Below, piece after piece: positions 8,163 to 17,514 of a stretch of 64,000 nucleotides of DNA; the first letter of the stretch is position 1; each line of letters starts with the position of its first letter. Source of the DNA: Enterococcus mediterraneensis. Lineage in GTDB: Bacteria > Bacillota > Bacilli > Lactobacillales > Enterococcaceae. The DNA is taken from NCBI RefSeq assembly GCF_900604485.1, contig NZ_UWOP01000001.1:729501-793500 (forward strand), given 5' to 3'. Made by a program: the position numbers and the translations under genes. The notes beneath the pieces are model-generated. The model was not told the origin of the DNA and made no database searches. It saw only the letters and a program-made list of their open reading frames with translations.

Positions 8163-9569
8163 TTATTTTTTATTCTTCCTCCATATCAATTTCGATACTA
8201 CTAACAATATCTCTCTATTATGAATAGAGCTTATTATCCATAGAAAAAATTCAATAATTAACAGTTTAAAAACATTATCCTGTAATATAAAAAGAAATAA
8301 GATTTGAATTACAATGAGCAAATGATTTCCCACAATATTTACCACATCATAATTAGTTGATACGAATTTTTTCGTATCTTTAATTCTAATTAGCCAAAGT
8401 ACAAAAAAACTTAGTGCAGAACTTACACTTGCTCCTACTAACCCAAGTGCGGGAATCAATAAAAAATTAGTTATAATATTAATTATTGCGCCTGTTATTG
8501 TAGTGATAAATACTCCAATTGTTTGTTTTGAGGCAATATAATATTGTCCTAGAAAACCAGAGAAACTAGAGTATAAGATACTCAATAATAAAAATGGAAC
8601 ATACTTCCATGCAACGACAAATTCAACAGAAACCAATATTTTCATCATTGGTCTAAGAATAAATATTATACTACTTACTCCCCAAAATAAAATTTTTGAA
8701 TATATTGAAAAAGTATTTGAATAGAAGCTGTCTCTATCTTTTTTTTCAAATTCTTCTATAGCTGACATTTGCCATGCTTGAAAAAAAATAGAATTTATTA
8801 CACCAAGTAAGAGAGGAATTTTATTAGCTATTGCAAATACACCATTTGCTGATTTACCAAGATAATATAGGATGAAATACCTATTTGCAACATTATTAAT
8901 CCATAGAGCCACTGAATTGGGAATCAATGGGATACTGTAAAAAAGCAAATCTTTTATTAACTTTTTATTAACTAAACTAATTTTAAATTCTTTATAAAGA
9001 TTAAGTTTAAAAAATAACCATGAGTTTGAAAATATATAAGCTAATAAAATTGAAAATAAATATCCTTGAATCCCTGTTGGAATAACGATTAAAAAGATTA
9101 TATTCAAGAAAGCAGTCAAACAGGATAGAATAATCCCATTGATTGCATATACGCCAATATATCCAGCTGCTTTGGCATATTGTGAAAATATAGATTGGAA
9201 TATTTGTACAATAAGAATAACTATAACAAAAATCCCATAACTTATATTAAAAAAAAGAATGGCAGGAATTCCTATTAATAGGAACATACAACCAATAATA
9301 CTGACAACCATTGCATTCGTAAAAATTTCACGCTTATTTGACTCCGGATCCATACTAAATCTAAGAACTGATTCAAAAACACTTAAAGATATTATTGGAA
9401 GTAGGAGTGAAACAGTTGTTAATACTAAGTCCGAAATTCCATATTCTCCTTGTGATAACTTAGCAGTATAAATAGGCAACATAAAAAAGGTTATTAATTT
9501 ACTACCAAAATTACCGATTAAAAAAAGTAGTGAATTACTTGCTAAACGCTTGTAACGATTCTCAGTCAT
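8163..9569 (-). CDS. Polysaccharide flippase, Wzx (MATE/RfbX family)
   Basis: 468 residues, highly hydrophobic with about 12-14 membrane segments. The N-terminus RLASNSLLFLIGNFGSKLITFFMLPIYTAKLSQGEYGISDLV is the classic pattern of Wzx repeat-unit flippases. It should move undecaprenyl-linked repeat units across the membrane. Last gene of the leftward operon, overlapping the nitroreductase-domain gene by 4 nt. Very AT-rich, unlike the genes to the right of 15.3 kb. Confidence 0.88.
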   Translation of the reverse strand: MTENRYKRLASNSLLFLIGNFGSKLITFFMLPIYTAKLSQGEYGISDLVLTTVSLLLPIISLSVFESVLRFSMDPESNKREIFTNAMVVSIIGCMFLLIGIPAILFFNISYGIFVIVILIVQIFQSIFSQYAKAAGYIGVYAINGIILSCLTAFLNIIFLIVIPTGIQGYLFSILLAYIFSNSWLFFKLNLYKEFKISLVNKKLIKDLLFYSIPLIPNSVALWINNVANRYFILYYLGKSANGVFAIANKIPLLLGVINSIFFQAWQMSAIEEFEKKDRDSFYSNTFSIYSKILFWGVSSIIFILRPMMKILVSVEFVVAWKYVPFLLLSILYSSFSGFLGQYYIASKQTIGVFITTITGAIINIITNFLLIPALGLVGASVSSALSFFVLWLIRIKDTKKFVSTNYDVVNIVGNHLLIVIQILFLFILQDNVFKLLIIEFFLWIISSIHNREILLVVSKLIWRKNKK

Positions 9570-10579
9570 ACTATTTCTCTAACCATGCTCTCTAAAGATT
9601 CACGATATGATCTCGGAGCTTTTACTTTCTGTGGTAAATTTCCTACTGACACAAACATAATTAATACTTCGTCATCAGGTATATTTAACAATTTTCTTAT
9701 CTCTTTTTCTTTCTTATCGTTTAGCATAGCGTTTAAAGCACATGCAGCAAGTCCATTATACTCAAGTCCATATAATACAGACATCCCAAATAGACCGCCA
9801 TCAATATATCCTTCATTTCGTTCGGTTGGATCTATAAAAGAACTATTTGAGGAAGTTATTAATAACAATAATGGTGGAGAATCAAAACCATTAAATCCTC
9901 CTTGTATCTTAAGTATATCTTTAATTTTTTCAGGATTACTTATCATATAAACACGTGCTGGTTGTCTGTTACAAACGCTTGGAGTTTTTAAAGCAATTTG
10001 TAATGCTTCTCTTACTTTATCAATATTAACTGGAGAATCATCGTAATCTCGAATGCTTCTTCTATTCTCAGCAATTTCTTTAAAATTTTTATTCATATTA
10101 TTTTGAACATTTGTTCTTTCCACAGTAAAAAAACCAGATAATTTTAAATCAGCTTTTTTAGCTTCATTAAGAATTTCATCTTTAAAGATATTGGATAAAA
10201 ACTGTACATTACTGTTTCTCTCCTCGTGTATGTTTATATAGTTACCCAAGGCTGATAGAGCAATTTGATACTTGATTCTTTTTTTATTGAATCCTTTAGA
10301 ATTATAAATGTTTATTGAATTTGAAAGATTATTTAAAGTCTGAATACCAAAATTATCACGAAAATTAGAATGGCTAAATCCTTTTTCTAAAGCATGTGCG
10401 TAAAAAAGCAATCTAGCATCGAGTTGTTCCATGCTAGCCTTTTTTAAATTAGTTGTAAACCCATTTCTAAACCGTGATAAATCATGTCTAAATAAAACAA
10501 ATAATTTTATTTCATCTCTCCAAATTCTAAATAAACTAATAATTTGATTGGGTAGTATCTTTTTCAATTGTTTTTTCAT
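9566..10579 (-). CDS. Nitroreductase-domain protein of the polysaccharide operon
   Basis: 337 residues. The C-terminal half (about 165-335) is an FMN-type nitroreductase domain: NRRSIRDYDDSPV, then TPSVCNRQPARVYMI, GYIDGGLFGMSVLYGLEYNGLAACALN and a final GNLPQKVKAPRS. The N-terminal 165 residues are charged and unassigned. Such proteins recur beside pyruvyl transferases in polysaccharide loci, but the substrate is unknown. Start 92 nt after the pyruvyl transferase stop, the largest gap inside the operon. Overlaps wzx by 4 nt. A redox tailoring step on a sugar is one guess. Confidence 0.78.
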   Translation of the reverse strand: MKKQLKKILPNQIISLFRIWRDEIKLFVLFRHDLSRFRNGFTTNLKKASMEQLDARLLFYAHALEKGFSHSNFRDNFGIQTLNNLSNSINIYNSKGFNKKRIKYQIALSALGNYINIHEERNSNVQFLSNIFKDEILNEAKKADLKLSGFFTVERTNVQNNMNKNFKEIAENRRSIRDYDDSPVNIDKVREALQIALKTPSVCNRQPARVYMISNPEKIKDILKIQGGFNGFDSPPLLLLITSSNSSFIDPTERNEGYIDGGLFGMSVLYGLEYNGLAACALNAMLNDKKEKEIRKLLNIPDDEVLIMFVSVGNLPQKVKAPRSYRESLESMVREIV

Positions 10580-10671
10580 AAGATCGCCTTTCTTAAATTA
10601 TAGATAATGTTTTATATTAAATAAAACCAGGTTTATCAAACAACTTTTTAAAGACCAATTTTAACTAGCTA

Positions 10672-11799
10672 CTAAATTGATCTTTTTAATTGTTTGGTAT
10701 TTTCTAACGATTTTCGTAAAAAGTTTAATGATTCTCTTCTTTTTTCGTCTATTAAACTATTCACTAATTCGTAATTTATCATCTCCTTTAAATCAAGATT
10801 ATCATTATGCCATCTATCACCGATTTGAAGATCAGAAAGAAGTGTATCAATTCTCGAATTCATAGATTTGAGTTTAGTATTTCTTTCAAAAGCTTCAAAA
10901 TATTTTTCAAATATAACTGAAAAAACACAAGCATGAAAAGAATCAGTAAATACCATCTCCGCCTGAGAAAATAAATTTACAAACTCTGAAGGTCCAACAA
11001 CCCAATGTTCCAAGTCTTTTATTGTTCCTAATTGTCTAATCTCAAGATTTTTTTTCTTAGCTATTCTCCTTATATATCTTTTTGTTTGGAGAGTAGGTTC
11101 ATCTAAGAAATAGGTTAAAATATACTTCTTATCATAGATTTTCTTTCCTTTTATCAATTCTTTCCACTCTGTTTTTTTCAAAAGTAGGGTCGGATCTAAT
11201 ACCACTTGAACCTGTCTATCTGGAAGAATTCTATTAATAATGTGCATTCCCTCGGTTTCTCTCACCGATATATAGTTTATATTAGAAATATTCTGTTGAT
11301 AAAAAGTTTGTAAATTTTCTGGAATTAAACTTACTCCAAATGAAGCAGCATATGAAATTTTTGGAGCTTCAATTGTAGATAAAAAATCAAAGCTTGAAAA
11401 TCTAGGAAATTGATAGTTCCAAACTTGATCACTTCCAATAACAAAACAATCAAAAGAATTTAGTTCTTTTTTTTCCTCTTGTATTTCTGTATAAACAAAT
11501 TTGCTTTCTTCAATATACTGATTGGTAAAAGAGGAAAAATTATATAGTCTTTCATTCATATATCTATAGTATCTTCGATGTTCTATTCGTCTTTTTATTA
11601 CTTCAAATAGAGTTCCTTGTTTAATAACTCTTAATAACTTTCCACGGGTATTTTTTTTTAAAAGAAATGGATTTTGAAAATTATTTCTTAAAGAAATTAC
11701 AGAATGCCCATCTCTTTGTAATATATATTGTAAAGCATAATTTTGTAATCTATTTCCATAATTGTTATAATCAACAATAGTTTGTATTGCAATCCTCAT
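10672..11799 (-). CDS. Polysaccharide pyruvyl transferase family protein
   Basis: 375 residues. IQTIVDYNNYGNRLQNYALQ at the N-terminus, DCFVIGSDQVWN near 130, ISYAASFG, ISVRE, and DSFHACVFSVIF near 290 form the pattern of the CsaB/WcaK-type pyruvyl transferase family. These add ketal-linked pyruvate from PEP to sugars. Soluble, 18 nt after the polymerase gene. A pyruvate substituent would give the polysaccharide negative charge. Which sugar is modified is not predictable. Confidence 0.83.
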   Translation of the reverse strand: MRIAIQTIVDYNNYGNRLQNYALQYILQRDGHSVISLRNNFQNPFLLKKNTRGKLLRVIKQGTLFEVIKRRIEHRRYYRYMNERLYNFSSFTNQYIEESKFVYTEIQEEKKELNSFDCFVIGSDQVWNYQFPRFSSFDFLSTIEAPKISYAASFGVSLIPENLQTFYQQNISNINYISVRETEGMHIINRILPDRQVQVVLDPTLLLKKTEWKELIKGKKIYDKKYILTYFLDEPTLQTKRYIRRIAKKKNLEIRQLGTIKDLEHWVVGPSEFVNLFSQAEMVFTDSFHACVFSVIFEKYFEAFERNTKLKSMNSRIDTLLSDLQIGDRWHNDNLDLKEMINYELVNSLIDEKRRESLNFLRKSLENTKQLKRSI

Positions 11800-11817
11800 T
11801 AACTTCTCCCCCTATCC

Positions 11818-13113
11818 CTAATTAATAGAGTTTCTTTCTATTAACTTCGTAAATTGCTTTTTTTTAAAAATATTTTGATAAATCTTATAAAGAATCAATC
11901 CAAAAATGATAATCTTTGAAGAACTAGAAACCATTATGAAATTACCAATTGGAAAAGATATCATCTGAAGTAGTATAAGAAAATTAATCAGCATATCACT
12001 TGTCAAAATTACTCCATTGAATCTTTGTCTTTGATGTCGCATAATAATCCCTAAAATAAAAGTAACTATAAAAAGACAAATAATTCCGAAGTTTGCAATA
12101 AAAACATACTGATCAGGATTCCATTTAGTTCCAATATCAATTAAGTTTCTCATCTGTTCACTAGAACTTAGCTTATTAAATATTTTTGGAAAGAATGGAA
12201 GAAGATATATCAAAAAATTACTTAACGAAGTAAAAACTACACTATTTAAAAAGACAGCTCCATAAAAAAAGCCAAAACCAAAATAATCATATACTGAAAT
12301 TAAAAGTATTACTAAACGGGGGAAATATCTTGCTACAACAGAATCTGGATTATAAGATACATCTCTAGAAATATAGTACGTGATTACTCTACTTCCACCC
12401 CTTTGACTAATAACTTCTATAAAAATAAGAACTGACATAAATATAATTATTGACATGAAAAGAAGCTTTTTTAAATTGATTTTCTGAGTTCTATTTTTTA
12501 AAAATATTAGCGCTATTATTAGTACTACAAATTCAAACATTTCAAAGTTTGTTCCGCGTGCTATACCTATATAAAGATAAGAAAACGCCCCGGAAATTAA
12601 ATATAATATTTTAATAAATTTCATTTTCTGAGTTTTATCTGAATTTAAAACTAGTGAAAACGAACCATAAAACAGGTTAAACTTAACAAACGCCATCATA
12701 AAAATAAATGGCAATTTACTAATAGAAAATTCTGAAATCTGATTTTCAGAAAAGTGTTTTTGGTATTGAGCGTAATTTGAAATACCGTTTTTTAAATTAT
12801 TAATAACTGTTAAGAAGGTCTGCCCAGTATAAAATCTAACGACTAAAAAAGAAAATAATATAGAGATAATTATCAAAAAAAGAAAGATATAATTTGGTTG
12901 ACATGCTAACCAAGAGATTACTTTAAATTCTTTTTTTTCTTTATATTCTCTTTTTTTTGCAGTCCCTCCTAGAACAAAGAAAGAAAATATTAGCCACATG
13001 AGTAATATTGAAGGAAATATATTCCAAAACTCTAAAGAAGTTATTGAAATAATTAAGAAAATAAAAATAGTGTAGAGAGCATAAAAAAAACCAACGATCT
13101 TCATTTCAATCAA
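11818..13113 (-). CDS. Probable polysaccharide polymerase, Wzy-like
   Basis: 431 residues with about 11-12 hydrophobic segments and a large central loop, no conserved catalytic motif, as usual for Wzy proteins. TTG start behind AGGAGG with a 9-nt gap; the first ATG, three codons later, has no suitable site. The role is inferred from topology and from lying between a glycosyltransferase and the flippase. It is the only multi-span protein besides Wzx in the cluster. It is very AT-rich and probably the most serotype-specific gene. Confidence 0.72.
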   Translation of the reverse strand: MIEMKIVGFFYALYTIFIFLIISITSLEFWNIFPSILLMWLIFSFFVLGGTAKKREYKEKKEFKVISWLACQPNYIFLFLIIISILFSFLVVRFYTGQTFLTVINNLKNGISNYAQYQKHFSENQISEFSISKLPFIFMMAFVKFNLFYGSFSLVLNSDKTQKMKFIKILYLISGAFSYLYIGIARGTNFEMFEFVVLIIALIFLKNRTQKINLKKLLFMSIIIFMSVLIFIEVISQRGGSRVITYYISRDVSYNPDSVVARYFPRLVILLISVYDYFGFGFFYGAVFLNSVVFTSLSNFLIYLLPFFPKIFNKLSSSEQMRNLIDIGTKWNPDQYVFIANFGIICLFIVTFILGIIMRHQRQRFNGVILTSDMLINFLILLQMISFPIGNFIMVSSSSKIIIFGLILYKIYQNIFKKKQFTKLIERNSIN

Positions 13114-13118
13114 AGAAT

Positions 13119-14030
13119 TTATCCTCCTCTAAATATTCTTAGTAAATTTATAAAAGTTCGAGGAAAAAAAGCCATTCCGTAAATTAATATTTTATATTCT
13201 ATCGGCACAAGTTTATTTTTTCTAATATTGATTTTCTTACATTCACTACTAATTTTTTTAAAGTAAGATTTTTGATTAGATTTTATAAGACTAAGTATCA
13301 ATGCAACTAAGCAATGTGATTTAAAAAATATACACTCATTATTTAAAGTATTATCATTAATTAAGTCGGGAATCAGCAAACACGACATTTTCTTATCAGA
13401 TAAGGCTGAATTGTTAGCACTATTAGAAGTATAAACATAATGATATCCTTCGTAGGAAACTAGTTTTAGCTTTGCTATATTTCTTAACATATCAAAATTG
13501 AACAATAAATCTTCAAAAAAGTGAACTTCCTCGGAAAATCGACAATTTTTTATAGTATTTGCTTTATATAGATACGCCCATACTGAAGTTGGTAACTCAA
13601 GTAACAACAGTTTTCTTCTAGCCATATCAGAGTCTATTATTTCTTCTAAAATATTGCTCTGTTTAATAGTATATTTTGAAAGTGTAATTACATCGACTCC
13701 GCTAGAAATTAATTTTGTTACTAAAAATTGATAAAAATCTGCTTCTAAGTAGTCGTCACTGTCTACAAAACTCAAAAACTCTCCACTTGATACTTGCATT
13801 CCATAATTCCTTGCTTTGGAAACACCTGAATTTGACTGAGTTATAATAACTATTCTACTGTCTTTATCTTTATATTCCTTACATATCTGTAATGAACCAT
13901 CTTGAGAACCATCATCCACAAGAATCAATTCAAGTTTTTTATACTTCTGATTTAAAATAGAATCAATACATCTACCAATTGTTTTTTCAGAATTGTAGAC
14001 TGGAACAATAATACTGATAAGTGGGTCCAA
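13119..14030 (-). CDS. Glycosyltransferase family 2
   Basis: 303 residues. ISIIVPVYNSEKTIGRCIDSIL and LELILVDDGSQDGS are the GT-A nucleotide-binding motifs of family 2, NSGVSKARNYG follows, and VDSDD near 92 is the metal-binding DxD equivalent. A cytosolic or membrane-associated enzyme adding one sugar to the lipid-linked repeat unit. 10 nt after the preceding glycosyltransferase. Donor and acceptor unknown; probably adds a residue after L-FucNAc. Confidence 0.9.
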   Translation of the reverse strand: MDPLISIIVPVYNSEKTIGRCIDSILNQKYKKLELILVDDGSQDGSLQICKEYKDKDSRIVIITQSNSGVSKARNYGMQVSSGEFLSFVDSDDYLEADFYQFLVTKLISSGVDVITLSKYTIKQSNILEEIIDSDMARRKLLLLELPTSVWAYLYKANTIKNCRFSEEVHFFEDLLFNFDMLRNIAKLKLVSYEGYHYVYTSNSANNSALSDKKMSCLLIPDLINDNTLNNECIFFKSHCLVALILSLIKSNQKSYFKKISSECKKINIRKNKLVPIEYKILIYGMAFFPRTFINLLRIFRGG

Positions 14031-14040
14031 TAAAATCTCC

Positions 14041-15285
14041 TCAATTCATAAAATTCATTTCTTCTTTAAATCTATTTATAATATTTTTTTTGTTATATTC
14101 TCTACTATAGAGTTTTGAAGCTTTTACCGATAATTTCTTTTGCAATTCGACATTTCCAAGTAAATATGCTACTTTTTTATTTAGTTCTTCTGTACAAGTA
14201 ATACAATATGCAACATCTTTAAGTGTCATCATTGAGGAGACACATTCGGGTCCTACAGCTAAAATGGGTTTTTCTAAAGAAAGATATTCTGAAATTTTTG
14301 TAGAAAGTGATAACCTTGTAGCTTCTATCGAATCAGAATCAAAAGATTCAACAAAAACAGGAATATCGCAACTATTAAGAATCTCTACAAGCTTCTCTTC
14401 TTTTACTAACCCACAAAAGGAACTGTATTCACCCTCTAGTTCCTTGACAATATTTTTGTCAATTTCTGGGTTAGAATATATATATAATTTTGCAATTTTC
14501 TTTGTTTCTTTTTTATTATATATTTCAATTGCTTGCTTTATATCGATAAGAGTTTTAAATCTTTTATAGTGTAGTCCTCCAGCATACACTAACGAGATTT
14601 CTTCTCGTGGAAATAAACTATTATTTGTCTTTTTAAAAAAATCCTGTGCGTTATTAAGGATAATACCAGACTTTCCAAAAACATCACTATAACATTTTTT
14701 CATGGCTTCAGAAATAACGAAGTATTTTTTTGAATTTACAATTGCCCTTTGCATCCTATTCTTAATAATATATCTCCTTACAGATCCGAGAATTGTATCT
14801 TTAGTCCGGGGTAAAATATAATCATCGGTTATATATGTTACTAGTTTTGCATTAAATTTTTTCTGAATATATGAAGTAATTCTATATGAAAAAATTGAAT
14901 CTCCAGCAACAAAAAAAATAATATCCGGATTAAAACTGTTTAACCAATTGTTTAATTTGGGATTCCTCCATGGACCTATAATCCAAATTAGCTCTCTTAA
15001 AATTCGTTTTATGTCACTTATTTTTTTTGTCTTTATTTTTGGTTTTTGAAAAGTAGTATCATTGAACTCAACTATTCCACCAAATTTGAACAAAATCATA
15101 TCTTTATCAGTGAGTTTATAATACTTGTTAAATTTTTTAAAACTTGGCATCTCATTTTTAAAAAATAACTGGGCAATTTGTGCACTTTCAAATACTGAAA
15201 AAAAAGACAACAATGTTTTCCCATTATTTGTTTCTTCATTAAATGAATTATTACTAATAATTAATATACGTTGTTTATCAGACAC
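14041..15285 (-). CDS. Putative glycosyltransferase, GT4-like
   Basis: 414 residues. RILIISNNSFNEETNNGKT at the N-terminus, a central FNPDIIFFVAGDSIFSYR, and a C-terminal Rossmann half with LVYAGGLHYKRF, then SFDSDSIEATRLSLSTKISEYLSLEKPILAVGP, fit a GT-B fold of the GT4 type. Overlaps capG by 8 nt, so translation is probably coupled. It marks the border where the operon becomes strikingly AT-rich. Sugar specificity unknown. Confidence 0.78.
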   Translation of the reverse strand: MSDKQRILIISNNSFNEETNNGKTLLSFFSVFESAQIAQLFFKNEMPSFKKFNKYYKLTDKDMILFKFGGIVEFNDTTFQKPKIKTKKISDIKRILRELIWIIGPWRNPKLNNWLNSFNPDIIFFVAGDSIFSYRITSYIQKKFNAKLVTYITDDYILPRTKDTILGSVRRYIIKNRMQRAIVNSKKYFVISEAMKKCYSDVFGKSGIILNNAQDFFKKTNNSLFPREEISLVYAGGLHYKRFKTLIDIKQAIEIYNKKETKKIAKLYIYSNPEIDKNIVKELEGEYSSFCGLVKEEKLVEILNSCDIPVFVESFDSDSIEATRLSLSTKISEYLSLEKPILAVGPECVSSMMTLKDVAYCITCTEELNKKVAYLLGNVELQKKLSVKASKLYSREYNKKNIINRFKEEMNFMN

Positions 15286-16402
15286 TCCACACCACTCTAT
15301 TCACATAATCTGTATAAGAAAGAATAATTCTCAAAACCTTTTCTGAAACGTTTGGCATTGAATAATCTGCTACATGTCGTAAAGTATCTTTTTCTTGTGT
15401 TTCCAATACTTCTAAACCTTGTAGAATTCTTTCTTTTTCTAACCCTACCATCATGACGCTAGCTTCTTCCATCGCTTCTGGACGTTCATGTGCTTGTCGG
15501 ATATTTAATGCGCGGAAATTTAAAATCGAAGACTCTTCACTGATCGTCCCGCTATCGCTCAAGACAGCTTTAGCGTTGATCTGTAACTTGTTGTAATCAT
15601 TGAATCCCATTGGTTTCATTGTTTGTACCAATTCATGGAACTTGATTCCCTTTGCTTCAATCATCTTCATTGTACGAGGATGTGTACTAATGATGATTGG
15701 CAATTGATAAGTTTCAGCAATTGTATTCAAGCTGTCTACTAAGTTTAAGAAATTCGCTTCTGAACTGATATTTTCTTCCCGATGAGCAGAGACTACAAAA
15801 TAATTGTTTTTTGTTAATTCCAAGCGTTCTAAGATATCTGAATTCTTGATATCCTCTTTCCGTGAATTTAGTACTTCAAACATTGGACTTCCAGTTTTAA
15901 TAACACGATCTGCGGGTAAACCCTCACGTAGCAAGTATTCCCGAGCAATATCGCTATAAGTTAAGTTGATATCTGCAGTATGGTCAACGATTTTACGATT
16001 AGTTTCTTCAGGTACCCGTTGATCGAAACAACGGTTTCCTGCTTCCATATGAAAGATTGGAATATGACGACGTTTTGCGGCGATCGCACACAAGCAGCTA
16101 TTTGTATCTCCTAAAACTAAGAATGCGTCAGGTTGGACTTCTTCTAAAATTGGATCGATTTTGATCAAAATATTTCCTACCGTCTCGATAGCTGTTCCTA
16201 CCGCTGCATTTAAGAAGTAATCAGGTTTTTTCAGTTTAAAATCTTCAAAGAATACTTCATTTAGTTCATAGTCATAGTTTTGGCCAGTATGCACCAGAAT
16301 GTGTTCAATAGCCTCAGATTCTTCTAATTTATTCAAAACAGCAGATAATCGGATTATTTCAGGACGAGTACCTACGACTGTCATCACTTTTAATTTTTTC
16401 AC
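15278..16402 (-). CDS. capG: UDP-N-acetyl-L-fucosamine synthase (CapG/FnlC type 2-epimerase)
   Basis: 374 residues, exactly the length I recall for S. aureus CapG. Member of the UDP-GlcNAc 2-epimerase fold: TVVGTRPEIIRLS, HTGQNYDYELNEVFF, HMEAGNRCFDQRVPEETNRKIVDH, and SDSGTISEESS near the end. In the established pathway it epimerises C2 of UDP-L-PneNAc to give UDP-L-FucNAc. It follows capE and capF, which make its substrate. Confidence 0.92.
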   Translation of the reverse strand: MKKLKVMTVVGTRPEIIRLSAVLNKLEESEAIEHILVHTGQNYDYELNEVFFEDFKLKKPDYFLNAAVGTAIETVGNILIKIDPILEEVQPDAFLVLGDTNSCLCAIAAKRRHIPIFHMEAGNRCFDQRVPEETNRKIVDHTADINLTYSDIAREYLLREGLPADRVIKTGSPMFEVLNSRKEDIKNSDILERLELTKNNYFVVSAHREENISSEANFLNLVDSLNTIAETYQLPIIISTHPRTMKMIEAKGIKFHELVQTMKPMGFNDYNKLQINAKAVLSDSGTISEESSILNFRALNIRQAHERPEAMEEASVMMVGLEKERILQGLEVLETQEKDTLRHVADYSMPNVSEKVLRIILSYTDYVNRVVWSV

Positions 16403-16404
16403 GT

Positions 16405-17514
16405 CTAAACCTCCACATAATAGGTATCTGGCTTTTCAGGATCAAAAGGTTCATTGACCCACATGATCGTTACCATGTCAGACTCCCCAAGATTTTCAAT
16501 ATTATGGGTGTAACCCACAGGAATATCCACCACTTCTAATTTTTCACCGGATACAAAGTATTCGATTATTTCTTCTGAATCGATTCTTCTGAAACGGATC
16601 ACACCAGTTCCGCTGACTACCATGAATTTTTCATTCTTTGTATGATGCCAGTGATTTCCTTTCGTTATACCTGGTTTTGAAATATTGACAGAAACCTGAC
16701 CTCGATCCGGTGTACGAAGGAATTCTGTAAATGATCCCCGATTATCCACATTCATTTTTAATGGATAACTAAATTGGTCTTCCGATAAAAAACTAAGATA
16801 AGTACTGTATAAATTTTTCTCGATACGACGATCTAGTTTCGGAAGGGCTAATGTTTTTCTACTTTCTTTAAAGGAAACTATTAACTCTTTTAATTCTCCA
16901 ATAGTTAATGGATCAATTTCTGGAACAAATCCAAATCCGTTTTTCAAAGTAGGCTTTCCTTTTAGACATCTCAACAATTCGTGAACGACATCATCGATAT
17001 AACAAAAGTCGATAGAAACACTAGGGTCAATTACATTGACCTCTTCACCTCTAGCAATCTTATAACAGAAAGTCGCTACAACTGTATTGTAGTTAGGTCG
17101 GGACCATTTCCCATATAAATTAGCAAATCGATAGATATATACCGATGCCCCGGTCTCTTTTGCATAAGAACGTAAAAGTTCTTCACCGGCACGTTTGCTT
17201 TCCCCATAAGGATTATTCAGCTCTGCTTGAACAGAAGATGATAACATGATTGGACAGGTATTTTTTGACAGTTTCAGTAGATCCAACAGCTCAGAAGTAA
17301 AACCAAAGTTTCCTTCCATAAATTCTTCAGTATTCTCTGGACGATTCACTCCAGCTAAATGAAAAACAAACTCTGCTTTTTTACAGTAATCAACAAGAAA
17401 CTCTTTGGGTGTATCTCTGTCAAAAGCATAGATTTCATGCTCTTGTTGATTTTTTAGTTCAGCAATTAGATTTTTCCCTACGAAACCGTTTGATCCAGTT
17501 ACGAGTATTTTCAT
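16405..17514 (-). CDS. capF: UDP-2-acetamido-2,6-dideoxy-hexulose 3-epimerase/4-reductase (CapF/FnlB)
   Basis: 369 residues, matching S. aureus CapF. The N-terminal reductase domain has VTGSNGFVGKN and NPYGESKRAGE; the C-terminal cupin (from about 250) has KGNHWHHTKNEKFMVVSG, with the metal-binding histidines. The bifunctional enzyme does the C3 epimerisation in the cupin and the NADPH-dependent C4 reduction in the Rossmann domain. It shares its first base with the end of capE. Confidence 0.93.
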   Translation of the reverse strand: MKILVTGSNGFVGKNLIAELKNQQEHEIYAFDRDTPKEFLVDYCKKAEFVFHLAGVNRPENTEEFMEGNFGFTSELLDLLKLSKNTCPIMLSSSVQAELNNPYGESKRAGEELLRSYAKETGASVYIYRFANLYGKWSRPNYNTVVATFCYKIARGEEVNVIDPSVSIDFCYIDDVVHELLRCLKGKPTLKNGFGFVPEIDPLTIGELKELIVSFKESRKTLALPKLDRRIEKNLYSTYLSFLSEDQFSYPLKMNVDNRGSFTEFLRTPDRGQVSVNISKPGITKGNHWHHTKNEKFMVVSGTGVIRFRRIDSEEIIEYFVSGEKLEVVDIPVGYTHNIENLGESDMVTIMWVNEPFDPEKPDTYYVEV

